Assembly: GCF_900094575.1 (NCBI RefSeq)
Contig: NZ_FMAE01000007.1
Coordinates: 434,001 to 498,000 of the forward strand
Source of the DNA: Bradyrhizobium yuanmingense
GTDB lineage: Bacteria; Pseudomonadota; Alphaproteobacteria; Rhizobiales; Xanthobacteraceae
Direction: 5' to 3'
DNA length: 64,000 nucleotides
Shown: positions 43,410-53,555 of the stretch, piece after piece
Layout: the number at the start of each line of letters is the position of its first letter
Position numbering within the stretch: the first letter of the stretch is position 1
Made by a program: the position numbers and the translations under genes
Notes under the pieces: model-generated
Seen by the model: only the letters and a program-made list of their open reading frames with translations
What the model was told of the DNA's origin: nothing
Databases searched by the model: none

Positions 43410-45020
43410 CTATCCACGGCTCCCGAACAGGGCGCGGTGATCCCGCAGGATGGCCTGCGCGGCGTTATGGCCGGGCGCGCCGGTGACGCCGCCGCCTGGA
43501 TGGGCGCCGGATCCGCAATGGTAGAGGCCTCTCAGCGGCCCGCGATAGTCGGCGTGGCCCAGCATCGGCCGCGCCGAGAACAGCTGGTTCAATGTCAGCG
43601 CGCCGTGGAAGATGTCGCCGCCAAGCAGCCCGAACTGCCGCTCGAGATCGAGCGGAGACAGGATCTGACGGCCGAGCACGCTTGCCGCAAATCCCGGCGC
43701 GTACTTATCCACCGTCGCGATCATGAGATCGGCGACCTCGTGGCGATGGTCATCCCACGACTTTCCATCGGGAAGCCCTGGTGCGACATGCTGGCAGAAC
43801 AGGCTCGCGACATGCTTGCCGGCCGGGGCCAGCGTGTCGTCGAGCGTCGAGGGGATCAGCATTTCCACGACAGGCTCGCGGCTCCAGCCCTGCGCGCGCG
43901 CGTCGAGCCAGGCGCGATCCATATAGCCCAGACTCGGCGCCAGGATGATGCCGGAGGTGAGGTGATCGCCCTCGCCTGAGAGCGCCGTGAAGGAGGGCAG
44001 GCGGTCCAGCGCCACATTCATCCGGAAGGTGCCGGAGCCGTTCTTCCAATGCCGCATGCGGGCGAGGAAGTCCGCAGGCAGAGCATCGGCCGCGATCAGG
44101 CGCGTGTAGAGCAGCTTTGGATTGACATTGGCCGCGACATATTTCGCGCGGATCGCAGAGCCGTTCTCCAGCACGATTCCGACGGCGCGGTCGCGCTCGA
44201 TGATGATCTCACGCACACTGGCATCCGTGTCGATCGCGACGCCGCGGTCGCGCGCGGCGCGCGCCATGGCCTGCGTGATCGCGCCCATGCCGCCGATGGC
44301 GTGGCCCCACACGCCCTTCTTGCCGTTCACCTCCCCGAACGCATGATGCAGCATCACATAGGCCGAGCCGGCGGCGTAGGGGCTGGCATAGTTGCCGACG
44401 ATGGCGTCGAAGCCGAACAGCGCCTTGACTAGATCGTGCTCGAAACGTTCGTCCAGCATCTCGCCGGCCGAGCGCGTGAACAGATCGAGCAGGCTGCGGC
44501 TTTGTTCCAGCGTCAGGCCGCGCAGAATGTTGGCGCTCTGCAAAGCGTTCACGGCCTCGCGGACCGCGTTGGTGCCAAAACCGTCGAGCAGGTTCGGCGG
44601 CGCGCGGAGCACGAACCGCCTGAGCACGTCGGCAATGTCTTCCAGCTCGCGCGCGAAGCCGTCGAGCGCTTCCGCATCATGCGCGCTGAGCCGCGCCACC
44701 GAAGCTTTCGTTCGCCCCTCGCCGGTGAGGAGATAGCTGCCGTCTGGCGCGGGCAGAAAATTCTGCGCACGCCGCTCGACGATGCGCAGGCCCTGCTCGG
44801 CAAGCTTGAGGTCACGGATCACCTGCGGATTGAGCAGGCTCACGGTGTAGGCGGCGACAGAATTGCGAAAGCCGGGGTGAAACTCCTCCGTCACCGCGGC
44901 ACCGCCGACCACCTTGCGCCGCTCGACCACGCGCACGCGCAGGCCCGCCATCGCCAGATAGGTCGCGCAGGTGAGGCCGTTATGTCCCGCGCCGATGATG
45001 ATGACGTCGGTATCTGTCAT
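43410..45020 (-). CDS. Phytoene dehydrogenase-like FAD oxidoreductase
   Basis: A 536-residue FAD-dependent oxidoreductase of the carotenoid desaturase/PYROXD2 group. The dinucleotide fold is at the N-terminus (DVIIIGAGHNGLTCATYLAMAG, about 5-26) with ERRKVVGGAAVTEEFHPGF next, and the C-terminal FAD segment GLYHCGSGAHPGGGVTGAPGHNAA lies near 500. Because the protein is nearer the PYROXD2-like branch than true CrtI, and no carotenoid genes adjoin it, its substrate is unknown. Expression appears monocistronic. The start at 45020 follows AAGGAAG. Confidence 0.9.
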   Translation of the reverse strand: MTDTDVIIIGAGHNGLTCATYLAMAGLRVRVVERRKVVGGAAVTEEFHPGFRNSVAAYTVSLLNPQVIRDLKLAEQGLRIVERRAQNFLPAPDGSYLLTGEGRTKASVARLSAHDAEALDGFARELEDIADVLRRFVLRAPPNLLDGFGTNAVREAVNALQSANILRGLTLEQSRSLLDLFTRSAGEMLDERFEHDLVKALFGFDAIVGNYASPYAAGSAYVMLHHAFGEVNGKKGVWGHAIGGMGAITQAMARAARDRGVAIDTDASVREIIIERDRAVGIVLENGSAIRAKYVAANVNPKLLYTRLIAADALPADFLARMRHWKNGSGTFRMNVALDRLPSFTALSGEGDHLTSGIILAPSLGYMDRAWLDARAQGWSREPVVEMLIPSTLDDTLAPAGKHVASLFCQHVAPGLPDGKSWDDHRHEVADLMIATVDKYAPGFAASVLGRQILSPLDLERQFGLLGGDIFHGALTLNQLFSARPMLGHADYRGPLRGLYHCGSGAHPGGGVTGAPGHNAAQAILRDHRALFGSRG

Positions 45021-45250
45021 GACTTCCTTGGCATAATTCCGGGGCTACTCGGCAGAGCCGAACTATGATGCGGGCTCCGCACCGGAGAATCTCGAGGTTC
45101 CGGGTTCGATGTCGCGCGTCGCATCGGAACGACATCTCTATATCAGGCATTCCTTGCTGCAACATCACGCCACACTTTATTGCCCGTCCAGGCGCCTTGT
45201 GCTCCATTGCGCGCGATCCGGCGCCCGCCGGGGTTTGAGCCGGAGCTTCC

Positions 45251-47530
45251 ATGGATTCGATCGTGCAACCCGCCGCCACGGAGCAGCCGTCGTCGTCGCG
45301 CAACCGGCTGCTGCTGGCGGTCTACACCGCTGCCATCTTCGTCAGCGCGCTGCTGCTGTTCTCCGTGCAGCCTCTGTTTACCAAGATGGTGCTGCCGCGG
45401 CTCGGCGGCTCGCCGGCGGTGTGGTCGGTGGCGATGGTGTTCTTCCAGTCGCTGCTGCTGGCCGGCTATGCCTATGCGCATCTGCTGATGCAGGCGCGGA
45501 ACCGGATCGTCCCCGTGGCGGTGCATCTGGTGCTACTGCTCGCCGCCTTCGCGACGCTGCCGCTCGGCATCGCCTCCGCCTATGGCGAGCCGCCGGCTTC
45601 GGGCTACGCAATCTGGCTGCTCGCCCTGTTCGCGGTCTCGATCGGGCTACCGTTCTTCGCGCTCGCCGCCAACAATCCGCTGCTGCAGGCCTGGTTCGTC
45701 CGCACCGGCCATCCGGCCGGCCATGATCCCTATTTCCTCTACGCCTCCTCCAATATCGGCAGCTTCCTCGCGCTGTTGTCCTATCCGTTCCTGCTGGAGC
45801 CGATGTTCACGCTGCAGATGCAGAACCGGTTCTGGACGGGTGGCTATGGCCTGCTGATCCTCCTCATCGGCGCCTGCGGCGTGCTGTTGTTGCGTTCGCC
45901 GAAGTTGGCGCTGACCGACACGCGGGCCGAGGACGTGAATGCACCCGCGCCCGGCCTCTTGACGCGGCTGCGCTGGATCTTCCTCGCCGCCGTGCCATCG
46001 GGCCTGCTCATCGCCGTCACCGCGCACATCTCGACCGACGTCGCGGCGGCGCCGCTTTTGTGGGTGCTGCCGCTGTCGCTTTACCTCTTGACCTGGGTCG
46101 TCGTGTTCCAGTCCCGGCCGCTGCTGCCGCACAAATGGATGCTGATGCTCCAGCCGGTCGCGATTGCGGGCGTCGTCGTCCTGCTGGCTTTCGGCGGCGA
46201 GCAGAACCTGCTGCTGACCCTCGGCGGACATCAACTCTGCTTCTTCGTCATCGCCATGGCCTGCCACGGCGAGCTGGCGCGGACGCGGCCTGCCGCCAAA
46301 TATCTCACCGGCTTCTATGTCGCGTTGTCGTTCGGTGGCATGGTCGGCGGCTTGTTCGCGGGGCTCGTTGCGCCCTTCACCTTCTCGTGGATCGCCGAAT
46401 ATCCGATCCTGATCGCGCTTGCCGCGCTGTGCCGTCCGTCCGGGAATGAGCGGCTGGCCGCAATCGTCAAATGGTACTGGCTGGCGCTCGCCGCGCTTGC
46501 GGTGGCGCTCATCGCGCCGTCATATACGACCGGTGGCCTCTCGACCTGGTTCGAGGATCATCGTGTCTGGGTCGCCGGCGCCGTCGGCGTGCTCGCCGCG
46601 CTGCTCGCGCTGATCCTCAATGCCGGGCGCTGGAAGATCTTTGCCACCGTCGTGCTGGCGCTGGCGTTGATCCGCGTCTATCCCGCGGACGAGGGCCGCG
46701 TCACGACCGTGCGCAGCTTCTTCGGCGTGCACAAGATCGTGGTGACGCCCGGCGGCTATTTCCACGTGCTGATGCACGGCACCACCATTCATGGCGCCGA
46801 GCGTTTCCGCAACAATGACGGCACGCCTGTTGCCGGCCGGCCCGAGCCGATCACCTATTACCACAAGGACGGCGGCATCGGTCAGGCGGTCAGCGCGATC
46901 CGCGAGCGTAAGGGCGCGCCGCTGAAGGTTGCCGCGATCGGCGTTGGCTCCGGCACGCTCGCCTGCGCCGCCGAGCAGGGGGAGGACTGGACCTTCTTCG
47001 AGATCGACCAGTCCATGGTCGATGCGGCGCGTGATCCCAGGAATTTCCGCTACATCTCGAGCTGCATGCCCGACATGAAGCCCGTCATCGGGGATGCGCG
47101 CCTAACCTTCGCCAAGGAGCCCGACGGCGCCTATGATCTCGTCATCGTCGACGCCTATTCGTCCGACGCGATCCCGATCCATCTTGCGACCGAAGAGGCG
47201 ATGAAGATCTACAAGGACAAGCTCGCGCCGCACGGTGCCGTGGTGATGCACGTCTCGAACCGGCATCTGGATCTCGAAACCGTCGTCGTCGGTATCGCGG
47301 ACGCCAATGATCTCAAGAGCTGGGTCTTCAACGAGGATTCCGGGCGCGATGGTGACTACATCTTCTCCACCGACGTCGTCATCTCCGCGCGCGAGGAGGC
47401 CGACATCGGCAGGCTCGCGTCCTCCAAGCAATGGGAACAGACCGAAGCCGACGACAGAGCGCGGGTCTGGACCGACGATTATTCCAACATCCTGGGCGCG
47501 CTATATCGGCGTTGGAAGGACGGCGAGTAG
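45251..47530 (+). CDS. Fused MFS-like membrane domain and spermidine synthase
   Basis: A 759-residue protein that joins about 12-13 transmembrane helices (residues 18-470) to a cytosolic spermidine synthase-like domain (about 490-759). The SAM/decarboxy-SAM motif is IGVGSGTLACAAEQ near 563-576, FFEIDQSMVD follows, and the catalytic-region Asp lies in VDAYSSDAIPIHLATEE near 633. Such fusions are common in bacteria; polyamine synthesis linked to transport is proposed but not proven. GGAG precedes the ATG at 45251. The gene is divergent from the oxidoreductase gene. Confidence 0.9.
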   Translation: MDSIVQPAATEQPSSSRNRLLLAVYTAAIFVSALLLFSVQPLFTKMVLPRLGGSPAVWSVAMVFFQSLLLAGYAYAHLLMQARNRIVPVAVHLVLLLAAFATLPLGIASAYGEPPASGYAIWLLALFAVSIGLPFFALAANNPLLQAWFVRTGHPAGHDPYFLYASSNIGSFLALLSYPFLLEPMFTLQMQNRFWTGGYGLLILLIGACGVLLLRSPKLALTDTRAEDVNAPAPGLLTRLRWIFLAAVPSGLLIAVTAHISTDVAAAPLLWVLPLSLYLLTWVVVFQSRPLLPHKWMLMLQPVAIAGVVVLLAFGGEQNLLLTLGGHQLCFFVIAMACHGELARTRPAAKYLTGFYVALSFGGMVGGLFAGLVAPFTFSWIAEYPILIALAALCRPSGNERLAAIVKWYWLALAALAVALIAPSYTTGGLSTWFEDHRVWVAGAVGVLAALLALILNAGRWKIFATVVLALALIRVYPADEGRVTTVRSFFGVHKIVVTPGGYFHVLMHGTTIHGAERFRNNDGTPVAGRPEPITYYHKDGGIGQAVSAIRERKGAPLKVAAIGVGSGTLACAAEQGEDWTFFEIDQSMVDAARDPRNFRYISSCMPDMKPVIGDARLTFAKEPDGAYDLVIVDAYSSDAIPIHLATEEAMKIYKDKLAPHGAVVMHVSNRHLDLETVVVGIADANDLKSWVFNEDSGRDGDYIFSTDVVISAREEADIGRLASSKQWEQTEADDRARVWTDDYSNILGALYRRWKDGE

Positions 47531-47540
47531 GGCTCTCTTC

Positions 47541-47624
47541 GTAGCCCGGATGGAGCGAAGCGCAATCCGGGGGCGCTCCCGGCGTGGTACTGTCCCGGAT
47601 TTCGCTGCGCTCCATCCGGGCTAC
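47541..47624. repeat. Palindromic intergenic repeat, GTAGCCCGGATGGAGC family
   Basis: Outer arms GTAGCCCGGATGGAGCG and CGCTCCATCCGGGCTAC and inner GCAATCCGGG / CCCGGATTTC arms. It lies between the convergent spermidine synthase fusion and glycerophosphodiesterase genes. Confidence 0.9.
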
Positions 47625-47636
47625 GAGGCATCGCAA

Positions 47637-48632
47637 CTACGGCGCCACGGGCGTCCCCACCGGCAGCGCAATTCCCTTAGCGCCGGCCACCTCTCGTAAT
47701 AGATCCGGCCTGTCCGAGATGATGCCGTCGACGCCGAGCTCGATCATGCGCGTCATGTCCTCGCGCTTGTTCACCGTCCACACCACGACGCGCAGTCCGA
47801 GCGCGTGGGCGTCGGAGACCAGAGGCGCGGTCACGTCGCCGAAATAGGGCGACCAGATCGCGCCGCCCGCAGCCTTGATCGTGCGCGGCAGCGAGCCGGC
47901 GTGATCGGCCGGGTTGAACCCCGCCGTCCAGTTTGTCGCCTTGTCGAGCGCTACCGTCGGAGCCAGGCTGCGCTGGATCGTCAGGTACGCGGTCGGGATG
48001 TTCGGCGCCTGCTGCTGGACGCGACGCAAGGTTCGCCAGTCGAACGACTGGATCATGACGCGATCGGAGACTCCCTCGGTCTCGATCACCCCGAGCAGCT
48101 TCGCGACGAATTCTTGCGGATCAAGCGTTTCATCGGGACGGTTCGGATCGATCTTGGTCTCGATGTTGAAGCGCACTTGCCTGTTGCCGGATTTGCGCAC
48201 CAGCGCGAACAGCTCGCGCAAGGTGGGAATGCGAGTCCCCGGGACGGCACGCTGGCCCGGAAATTGTTTCGCATAGGCACTGTCCGGCCGAATCTGGCCG
48301 ACGTCATAGGTCCTGATCTCGTCGAGCCGCAATTTCACGAACGGCGTGCCGGGCGGAGCGATGTAGGCGCCATCGGGCCGCCGTGCGAGATCGGGATTGA
48401 GCCCGCGCTCATGCGCGACGATCACTTCGCCGTCGGCGGTGACGCCGACGTCGAGCTCCAGCGTGTCCACGCCCATCGTCAGCGAATGGGCGAAGGCGGG
48501 CAGGGTGTTTTCCGGCAGCAGCGCCCGCCCGCCGCGATGCGCCTCGAGGTCGAAGGCCAAATCAGATCCCATGGCTTGTCCGGCAGTGAGCAGCGAGAGC
48601 AGCACCGGGATTGTCGTGGCACGTGATGGCAT
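47637..48632 (-). CDS. Glycerophosphodiester phosphodiesterase, exported
   Basis: A 331-residue periplasmic GDPD that hydrolyses glycerophosphodiesters to glycerol 3-phosphate and an alcohol. A signal peptide covers residues 1-22 (cleavage after AMG or nearby). The catalytic set is visible: His32-Arg33 in EAHRGGRALLPENTLPAF, Glu41, Glu59 and Asp61 in LELDVGVTADG, and His74 in VAHERG; FNIETKIDP and VWTVN are further family blocks. GAGG precedes the ATG. It may feed phosphate or glycerol phosphate uptake; no transporter adjoins it. Confidence 0.93.
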   Translation of the reverse strand: MPSRATTIPVLLSLLTAGQAMGSDLAFDLEAHRGGRALLPENTLPAFAHSLTMGVDTLELDVGVTADGEVIVAHERGLNPDLARRPDGAYIAPPGTPFVKLRLDEIRTYDVGQIRPDSAYAKQFPGQRAVPGTRIPTLRELFALVRKSGNRQVRFNIETKIDPNRPDETLDPQEFVAKLLGVIETEGVSDRVMIQSFDWRTLRRVQQQAPNIPTAYLTIQRSLAPTVALDKATNWTAGFNPADHAGSLPRTIKAAGGAIWSPYFGDVTAPLVSDAHALGLRVVVWTVNKREDMTRMIELGVDGIISDRPDLLREVAGAKGIALPVGTPVAP

Positions 48633-48670
48633 GGTGCCTCGACGGTCAAGGGCGGTTGATGGTCGCCGGG

Positions 48671-49453
48671 TCAGTTCTGATAGTAGTAGCCGCGCGGCTG
48701 ATAAACCTGCCGCGGCTGCGGCTGATAGTAATAGCCCTGCTGGCCGTAGCCCTGGTCGTAATAAGGCCGCGGCTGCTGCTGATAGACCTGCGCGTCGTAG
48801 AGCGGGCGGGTGGCCGAGCGCGGCGCCGGATAGCGCGCGCCGGTGTCGCTGCCGTCGGCCGGGTAGATGTAATTGTCGTCCTGCGGCATGTAGCGCCGCG
48901 CGGGCTGCGCCGGCGGGGTCAGGTCCACGGGGGCGCCGGTGGTGGCGTATTGGTCTTCGGCCGGCTGCGGGGCGCGGGCCACCGCAGTGTTGTTGCGGCC
49001 GCGCGGATTGCGCGCCAGCGCCACCTGGGCCGAGCCGGTCAGCGTCACCGTGGTGTTGAGCACGCCCTGCTGCTGCACCAGCGCATAGAGCGTCGAGGCA
49101 TTCTGGCGCGACAGGCGCACGCAGCCATGGGATGCCGGCGAGCCGAGCCGGCCGACCGAGTCCGTGCCGTGGATGGCGTGCCCGACCTTGGTGAAGAAGA
49201 TCGCGTGCGGCATCGGCGCGTCGTCGAATTCCTTGGAGTAGTGATCCTCTTCCATGCGGAAGGCCCGGAAGGCGCCGTTCGGCGTCTCGCGCGAGGGGAG
49301 GCCGGTCGACACCGGCCAGCGGTAGCGCGCGACCCCGTCGACGGCGACGGTCATCTGCTGATTGTCCTTGTCGACGGTGATCTCGACCTTGGCCTGCGCG
49401 GTGCCCGCGCTCAAAAGCATCAGGGATGTGAGAGCAATAAAAAACGAACGCAT
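48671..49453 (-). CDS. L,D-transpeptidase with Tyr/Gln-rich tail
   Basis: A 260-residue exported YkuD-domain L,D-transpeptidase that makes 3-3 cross-links in peptidoglycan or attaches proteins to it. Signal peptide 1-21 (SAGTAQA); catalytic motif HGTDSVGRLGSPASHGCVR at 95-113 with Cys111 and His95/His109. After the domain comes a low-complexity tail of about 110 residues, Pro-, Gln- and Tyr-rich, with repeated YYYQP-like units (GYGQQGYYYQPQPRQVYQ). I placed the start at 49453, the ATG directly ahead of the signal peptide; the frame extends upstream to 49624 without signal features. Confidence 0.9.
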   Translation of the reverse strand: MRSFFIALTSLMLLSAGTAQAKVEITVDKDNQQMTVAVDGVARYRWPVSTGLPSRETPNGAFRAFRMEEDHYSKEFDDAPMPHAIFFTKVGHAIHGTDSVGRLGSPASHGCVRLSRQNASTLYALVQQQGVLNTTVTLTGSAQVALARNPRGRNNTAVARAPQPAEDQYATTGAPVDLTPPAQPARRYMPQDDNYIYPADGSDTGARYPAPRSATRPLYDAQVYQQQPRPYYDQGYGQQGYYYQPQPRQVYQPRGYYYQN

Positions 49454-49643
49454 CTGACTTCTGGCCTCCGGCCTGTTCATGCTTAGCGCCGCGGCTCTCC
49501 GTCCCCCGGCGTGCATTATGCCTGCAGCCCGGCGTTGGTTCCAGCGGCCAGCCTGTCCATCGTTAACGTGATGGCAGGCGTAAGCAAGGCCGCTTTGTGC
49601 CGCGCCGGCCGGCGGCGCTGACATTTTCGCGAGCGCCGCGTGG

Positions 49644-50401
49644 TCAGTTCTTGAGCCGGTATCCGGTTCGGAAAATCCACCAGATCACGACCAGGCAGAT
49701 CACCAGGAACGCCAGCGTCATGCCGATGCTGACGGACACGCTGACGTCGGCGATCTCGTAAAAGCTCCAGCGGAAGCCGGAGATCAGATAGACGACCGGG
49801 TTGAGCAGCGCGACTGTGCGCCATGTCGGCGGCAGCATGTCGATGGAATAGAAGCTGCCGCCGAGGAAGGTGAGCGGCGTCACCACCAGCATCGGAATCA
49901 TCTGCAGCTTCTCGAATCCGTCGGCCCAGATGCCGATGATGAAGCCGAACAGGCTGAACGTCACCGCCGTCAGCACCAGGAAGGCCAGCATCCAGACCGG
50001 ATGCTGGATATGCAATGGAACGAAGAGCCCGGCGGTCGCCAGGATGATTAGGCCGAGGATGATCGACTTGGTGGCGGCGGCGCCGACATAGCCGAGCACG
50101 ATCTCGAAATAGGAGATCGGCGCCGACAGGATCTCGTAGATCGTGCCGGTGAATTTCGGGAAGTAGATGCCGAAGGAGGCGTTGGCGATGCTCTGCGTCA
50201 GCACCGAGAGCATGATCAGGCCCGGCACGATGAAGGTGCCGTAGCTGACGCCCTCGACCTCGCTGATGCGCGAGCCGATCGCAGCGCCGAACACCACGAA
50301 ATAGAGCGAGGTCGAGACCACCGGCGAGACGATGCTTTGCAGCAGTGTCCGCCAGGTGCGCGCCATTTCGAACAGGTAGATGGCGCGAATGGCGCGGTGG
50401 T

Positions 50402-50405
<4 letters not shown>
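49644..50405 (-). CDS. ABC-2 type transporter permease
   Basis: A 253-residue membrane component of an ABC exporter with six predicted helices. It starts MNHRAIRAIYLFEMARTWRT, contains FGIYFPKFTGTIYEILSAPISYFEIVLGYVGAA in the middle, and the conserved PLTFLGGSFYSIDMLPP block of ABC-2 permeases near residue 180. The ATG at 50405 overlaps the ATPase stop by 4 bp (ATGA). Family members export polysaccharides or drugs, or are DrrB-like; the substrate is unknown. The long frame running up to 51452 is an open-frame extension, not a fusion. Confidence 0.93.
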
Positions 50406-51325
<920 letters not shown>

Positions 51326-51610
51326 GATGGCCGCGAGGCTGAGGAGCAAAGGCTGGGGAGGGGGCCGGACCATCCAGGAGGACAGGTCGGCGGAGCCCTG
51401 AAATAGGAACGCCATTGTCCCTCCGCAATTCCCCGGAGAAAAATGGTCTCAAAACAGGCGCTTTAGTGGCATGTTCCGGGCAAGTGTTGCGCGATGGTCA
51501 CGGCTTGCTGCTAAGATTGGCGCTCACGCGCCTCTTTGTTGCGTCTGCGAGCGCGCCGTGGCTACGATTCCGGCCAATCGCGAAGCGTATTGTCTCCAGG
51601 GAAAAGATCG

Positions 51611-52330
51611 ATGAGACCGAACGGCCGTCACACCGCCGGCGCCAGCCAATTGTCCGCCCTCCGTGTTTGGGCGATGGGCCTGCTCCTGCTGTCAGCTGTT
51701 GCCATCAGCCCGACCACCGCCAAGGCCGCGCCGAGCCAGGCCGCGGCGGCGACCACGCATGTCTATCTGCTCCGCGGCGTGCTCAACATCTTCTCGCTCG
51801 GCCTCGACACCATCGGCGCCCGGCTCCAGGCGCAGGGCGTTCCGGTGACCGTCGCCAATTTCGTGTCCTGGTCCTCGCTCGCCGATGAAGCGGCGGCTGC
51901 CTACAAGGCCGGTCGGCTCAAGACCATCATCCTGGTCGGCCATTCCTCGGGTGCGACCGCGCTGCCCGACATGATCGCCAAGCTCAACCAGCTCGGCGTG
52001 CCCGTGAAGCTCGCGATCGGCCTCGACTCCGTGTTCAAGACCAAGCTCTCGACCGGCGCGGAACGCTACATCAACATCTATATCGGCGATGGCCCCGGCG
52101 AGCCGGTGCGGGCCGCGGCCGGGTTCCGCGGCAAGCTCGACAATGTCGACATCCGCGGCAGTGGCGTCGGCCACATCTCGATCGACAAGAACGAGGCGAT
52201 CCAGCGCCGCGTCATCGCCGAGATCGACGCCGCCATCATGCGCTCGCGCGCCCCGGCTGCGCGAGTCGCCGAACCCGCTGCGCCGCGGCCCGCACGCGCG
52301 GCGGCGGCAACGGATCCGGCGAGGAATTGA
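51611..52330 (+). CDS. Secreted Ser-Asp-His hydrolase-like protein (paralog 1)
   Basis: A 239-residue exported protein of unknown function. A signal peptide covers about 1-38. The body reads as a small alpha/beta hydrolase fold: YLLRGVLNIFSLGLDTIG at 52-69, nucleophile elbow GHSSG at 110-114 (Ser112), acid candidate Asp139 in AIGLDS, and His188 in GVGHISID. Spacings 112-139-188 match those of the related protein at 55.5 kb (115-142-195). An Ala-Pro-Arg-rich tail ends it. The start at 51611 follows AGGGAAAAG; the frame opens further upstream. The substrate, possibly a cell-envelope ester or lipid, is unknown. Confidence 0.75.
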   Translation: MRPNGRHTAGASQLSALRVWAMGLLLLSAVAISPTTAKAAPSQAAAATTHVYLLRGVLNIFSLGLDTIGARLQAQGVPVTVANFVSWSSLADEAAAAYKAGRLKTIILVGHSSGATALPDMIAKLNQLGVPVKLAIGLDSVFKTKLSTGAERYINIYIGDGPGEPVRAAAGFRGKLDNVDIRGSGVGHISIDKNEAIQRRVIAEIDAAIMRSRAPAARVAEPAAPRPARAAAATDPARN

Positions 52331-52360
52331 GCCGTCGCGCATCCTGCCGCGTGATGCCGC

Positions 52361-53539
52361 CTAAGCTGGCGTCACGCGAACCGGCATGCTCTCCACCCCG
52401 CGCAGGGAATTGTTGAGCCTGCGCTTCGGCTCCGCCGCGAGCTCGATCGTCTTCACGCGCCTTGCGAGCTCGCCGAAGATCAATTCGCCCTCCAGACGCG
52501 CGATCATCTGGCCGACGCAGGCGTGTATGCCTGCGCCGAAGCCGACATGGCCGGTCGCAACCCGCTCCACGTCGAAACGGGCCGGCTTGTCCCAGCGTGC
52601 GGGATCGCGATTGGCGGAGGCCATGAACAGCAGCACCTTGCGGTGCGCCGGGATCATGCCGCCGCCGATCTCGGCATCGCGCGAGGTGGTACGAAAGAAC
52701 GTCTGCACCGGTGTATCGTAGCGCAGACCTTCCTCGAAGGCGTTGCGTGCCAGCTCTGGTTTCTCGTGCAGCTTGCGATATTCGTCCGGATGGGTGGCGA
52801 GCGCGAGCAGGGTATTGCCGATGCCATTGACGGTGGTGTCGATCCCGGCCGTGAGGAACGGCCGCACCAGATGCGTGGCCTCGTGCTCGGTGATCTCGCC
52901 CTCATCGGCCGCCTGGTAGATCATCATGCCGAGGCTGTCGGGCCGTAGCGCATCGCGCGCACAACATTCCATGATCCAGCTCTGCGCCGCGAGACCGTCC
53001 TTCCGCGACGCCGCGAGGATCTCGTTCTCCGGGCCGAAGCTGTTGAATACGAACGTGCTCCAGGCGAGCAGCTTCTCGCGCCCATCGGGGCGGATGCCGA
53101 TCGCGTCCGGAAACACCTTCATCGGATAGGCTTCCGCAAGATCGGTCACGGCATCGAACGTGCCTTTGTCGATCAGCTCCGAGACCTTCCTCTCTGCTTC
53201 GCGCTGGAACGTCTCGCGCAGCTTCCTTGCGACGCCCGGAGACAGCGTGCGGCCGAGCACGCGGCGGCCCTTGTCGTGGTCGGGCGGATCGATCTGCAGG
53301 GTCAGCGGCTTTGGCAGCGCCGGGTTCATCCCGTTCAGCCCGACGCCCTCGCCACTGATGAACGTTTTCCAGTCCTTCAGGGCCGCTTCGACCTCGGCAT
53401 TGCGCGCCATGGCCCACACGCCGTAGCGCTCCACCTCGAACACCGGCCCGATTGCGCGCAGCGCCTCATAGGCGGGATAGGGATCCGTCAGAAAGCCGGG
53501 CGCGAACGGATCGACCGGACTGGATGCAATGCCGCTCAT
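52361..53539 (-). CDS. Cytochrome P450, CYP199-like
   Basis: A 392-residue soluble bacterial P450. The heme motif FGAGIHACVG has the thiolate Cys at 341, the I-helix oxygen-activation motif is AGIDTT at 231-236, and the ExxR pair is Glu270-Arg273. Blocks such as FEEGLRYDTPVQTFFRTTSRD, GHVGFGAGIHACVGQMIARLEGE and RLNNSLRGVESMP resemble CYP199A enzymes of Rhodopseudomonas, which demethylate or hydroxylate para-substituted benzoates. Family placement is from memory. The start at 53539 has GGAGC ahead and lies 16 bp after the solute-binding protein stop. No ferredoxin or reductase gene is nearby. Confidence 0.9.
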   Translation of the reverse strand: MSGIASSPVDPFAPGFLTDPYPAYEALRAIGPVFEVERYGVWAMARNAEVEAALKDWKTFISGEGVGLNGMNPALPKPLTLQIDPPDHDKGRRVLGRTLSPGVARKLRETFQREAERKVSELIDKGTFDAVTDLAEAYPMKVFPDAIGIRPDGREKLLAWSTFVFNSFGPENEILAASRKDGLAAQSWIMECCARDALRPDSLGMMIYQAADEGEITEHEATHLVRPFLTAGIDTTVNGIGNTLLALATHPDEYRKLHEKPELARNAFEEGLRYDTPVQTFFRTTSRDAEIGGGMIPAHRKVLLFMASANRDPARWDKPARFDVERVATGHVGFGAGIHACVGQMIARLEGELIFGELARRVKTIELAAEPKRRLNNSLRGVESMPVRVTPA

Positions 53540-53555
53540 GGTCAGCTCCGAACCG

